Positions 62,500-64,000 of a stretch of DNA of 64,000 nucleotides are shown in pieces. How positions within the stretch are numbered: the first letter of the stretch is position 1; every line of letters starts with the position of its first letter. A program made the position numbers and the translations under genes. The notes under the pieces were generated by a model. It was not told the origin of the DNA, did not search any database, and worked only from the letters and a program-made list of their open reading frames with translations. Origin of the DNA: Dryas octopetala (Eukaryota; Streptophyta; Magnoliopsida; Rosales; Rosaceae); NCBI GenBank assembly GCA_963921425.1, contig OY992838.1, positions 16,616,001 to 16,680,000 of the forward strand. Direction: 5' to 3'.

Positions 62500-64000
62500 T
62501 TAACCATATAGCAAGGCTAAAATTGACAAGCAGCAAGTGTCACACCCACGACCTCAGTCTTGGTCTCCAACAACTGGATTATCTACACTCATAAGAGTAC
62601 AGTATGGGGTAAGCGTCACATACGTTCATCGCTTCCCCTCGGGGGAAAATCCTGGCTAGGTTTGAAACAATACTCGAAAATATAGGATTTCAAGGGAAAC
62701 AGTTAAAAACAATGTACACCCAAAAACATGGTATCAATACCAATAATATTGTAACCAAAGCCAGTAATGATAAAGATAATTATGTCAATAATCAGTGAGT
62801 AAGGCCTTTGCATGCTCATACATCTTTTTCAGTGAAAATCTTTCCTGTCACGTGACATAGTTCAGAAACATACCTGCGACTAATCACATACAGGCCAACA
62901 GCCAGTATCGGAAATTCAACCACCACCTCGATACTGTGGTGAGAGTATCCATTTACCTGGTAATACCACATTGGTTAGCCTCCCCAGAAGGATATTCGAC
63001 TAACCAGTCCATACTTACCCCTCCGGAGGTTTAGGGGATTGAAACCCAAAGTTACAACACGTGCCCCTTACTCTTAGATCGTCCAAGGTATCACATAGAG
63101 AAAATCACATAGATATGCCATACAAAAACCATGCACATTCTCTGTGAAAGACATTTCCATATACATATAGTACGAAAATAGGCAGGAAATCCAATAATCG
63201 GGATATGGTACCTTCCCCCTACATGTTTTACCAAAGTGTGTCCCTTGTCTGATCTTTTTCCTGTGTCTAGGTCCCACTTGTACTTGTTGGGAAACTGGAG
63301 ATCCGAATCCGACAACAGCCATTGGGAACGTACTAAACGTACTCTCGACCTTGTCTGTTAAGACCAGGTAAAATCTAGAGGTTTGACACTAGCGTAACTA
63401 CTAAGCTTCTCTAAATTCTTGATCCGGCATGACTCTGCTCCCCGAGGCAGACAGTCATGTCAGACCGTGTGGTTTCTAATTTTATTTTAATTTATTGTCG
63501 AAGAGGTTGATCAGATATGAACCTTACAATGTGACCAGGTCAGTACATGGGGAAACTGAGGGAGCTCAGGCTCCGTACTCAACGCTTGTATGCTCATAGA
63601 CTGACCTTAGTCATCACGTTATTTGGTCACCACTGATATGGCCTTAATATTTATTAAGTTTATTTGATAACAACAATTAAACGGCGTTCCGTCTATAACC
63701 ACAACTTAAATAACAGCAGATAAAATAAGCTGGGTTAAGGGTATACCTGTTGAAGACTTCTCACGGGCAGAGTCTCGATATTACTAGACTTGTTAAGTAA
63801 TAAGATTAAAAGAGCCTAATTAACAAAAGATTAATTTAACAAAATTTTATCAGAACCTCGACAAGGATTAAGAAATTACCTATAGAGCTCAGAAATAATT
63901 TTTTTAAAACTTCACCAAAACCTAGCCTTCACACTACTAGAATCAAAGAGCTCATCGCCACGATCGCGTAGGCGAAATTGGATCGTCGATCGGAGTTCCA
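62500..64000 (-). mobile_element. Second copy of the 12080-14918 LTR, truncated, runs off the window
   Basis: From about 62508 (ATAGCAAGGCTAAAATTGAC) it matches 12516-14125 at high identity, with one 58-bp unit where the other copy has three. The first ~430 bases of the homologous LTR are missing at the left. Shared blocks include GCTTCCCCTCGGGGGAAAAT and CGTTCCGTCTATAAC. Frames at 63074-63322 recur with 13145-13450 because of this homology. Confidence 0.82.

Overview
The window is nuclear DNA of a flowering plant, most likely a eudicot. The support is: intron-split fragments with GT/AG junctions that match plant RIO2, UFD1, RNA polymerase II largest subunit, a B3-domain protein and IRE1; a chloroplast atpI fragment lying in nuclear DNA; and plant-type Ty3-gypsy, L1, PIF/Harbinger and CACTA elements. 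I cannot name the species. The window is a nested transposon landscape with few working genes. The best candidate for an intact host gene is a short IRE1-like pseudokinase plus KEN-domain gene at 1220-3145 (minus strand, four phase-compatible exons).

Layout, left part. Bases 1-500 are a C-rich minisatellite grading into degenerate telomere-like repeats. The IRE1-like gene follows, then a B3-domain gene fragment (first two exons only) whose intron holds an 818-bp fold-back transposon, then a nuclear copy of chloroplast atpI. A PIF/Harbinger element begins at 8001. It holds a dead transposase (9368-10768) and the start of its Myb/SANT-like second gene (11062-11333). That gene breaks at 11333 and resumes at 32923 after repeating about 250 bp at about 98% identity. 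About 21.6 kb therefore seems to sit inside one Harbinger element. This insert holds a solo LTR (12080-14918, TSD TAAAC), a broken second copy of the IRE1-like locus with an inverted exon copy, an L1 LINE (16448-21221) that replaced the IRE1-like first exon, gypsy gag remains, and a frameshifted, truncated RIO2 kinase pseudogene (30024-31943).

Layout, right part. The rest of the Harbinger gene (33169-33855) and its probable right end (37939) are split by a 3.1-kb solo LTR (34547-37640). From 38516 to 54473 lie large LTRs of related Ty3-gypsy families in both orientations, with a deletion derivative that keeps gag but lost pol (49435-54473). The LTRs carry arrays of roughly 50-bp hairpin-forming repeats. 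A complete CACTA element (54692-61420, TSD ACA) follows. It has captured exons of UFD1 and of the RNA polymerase II largest subunit, and the second capture still keeps a 188-codon open frame. The window ends in a gypsy 3' end and a second, truncated copy of the LTR seen at 12080.

No tRNA, rRNA or CRISPR was seen. Most open frames are shadows of repeats. Family calls come from reading motifs by eye and not from database searches.
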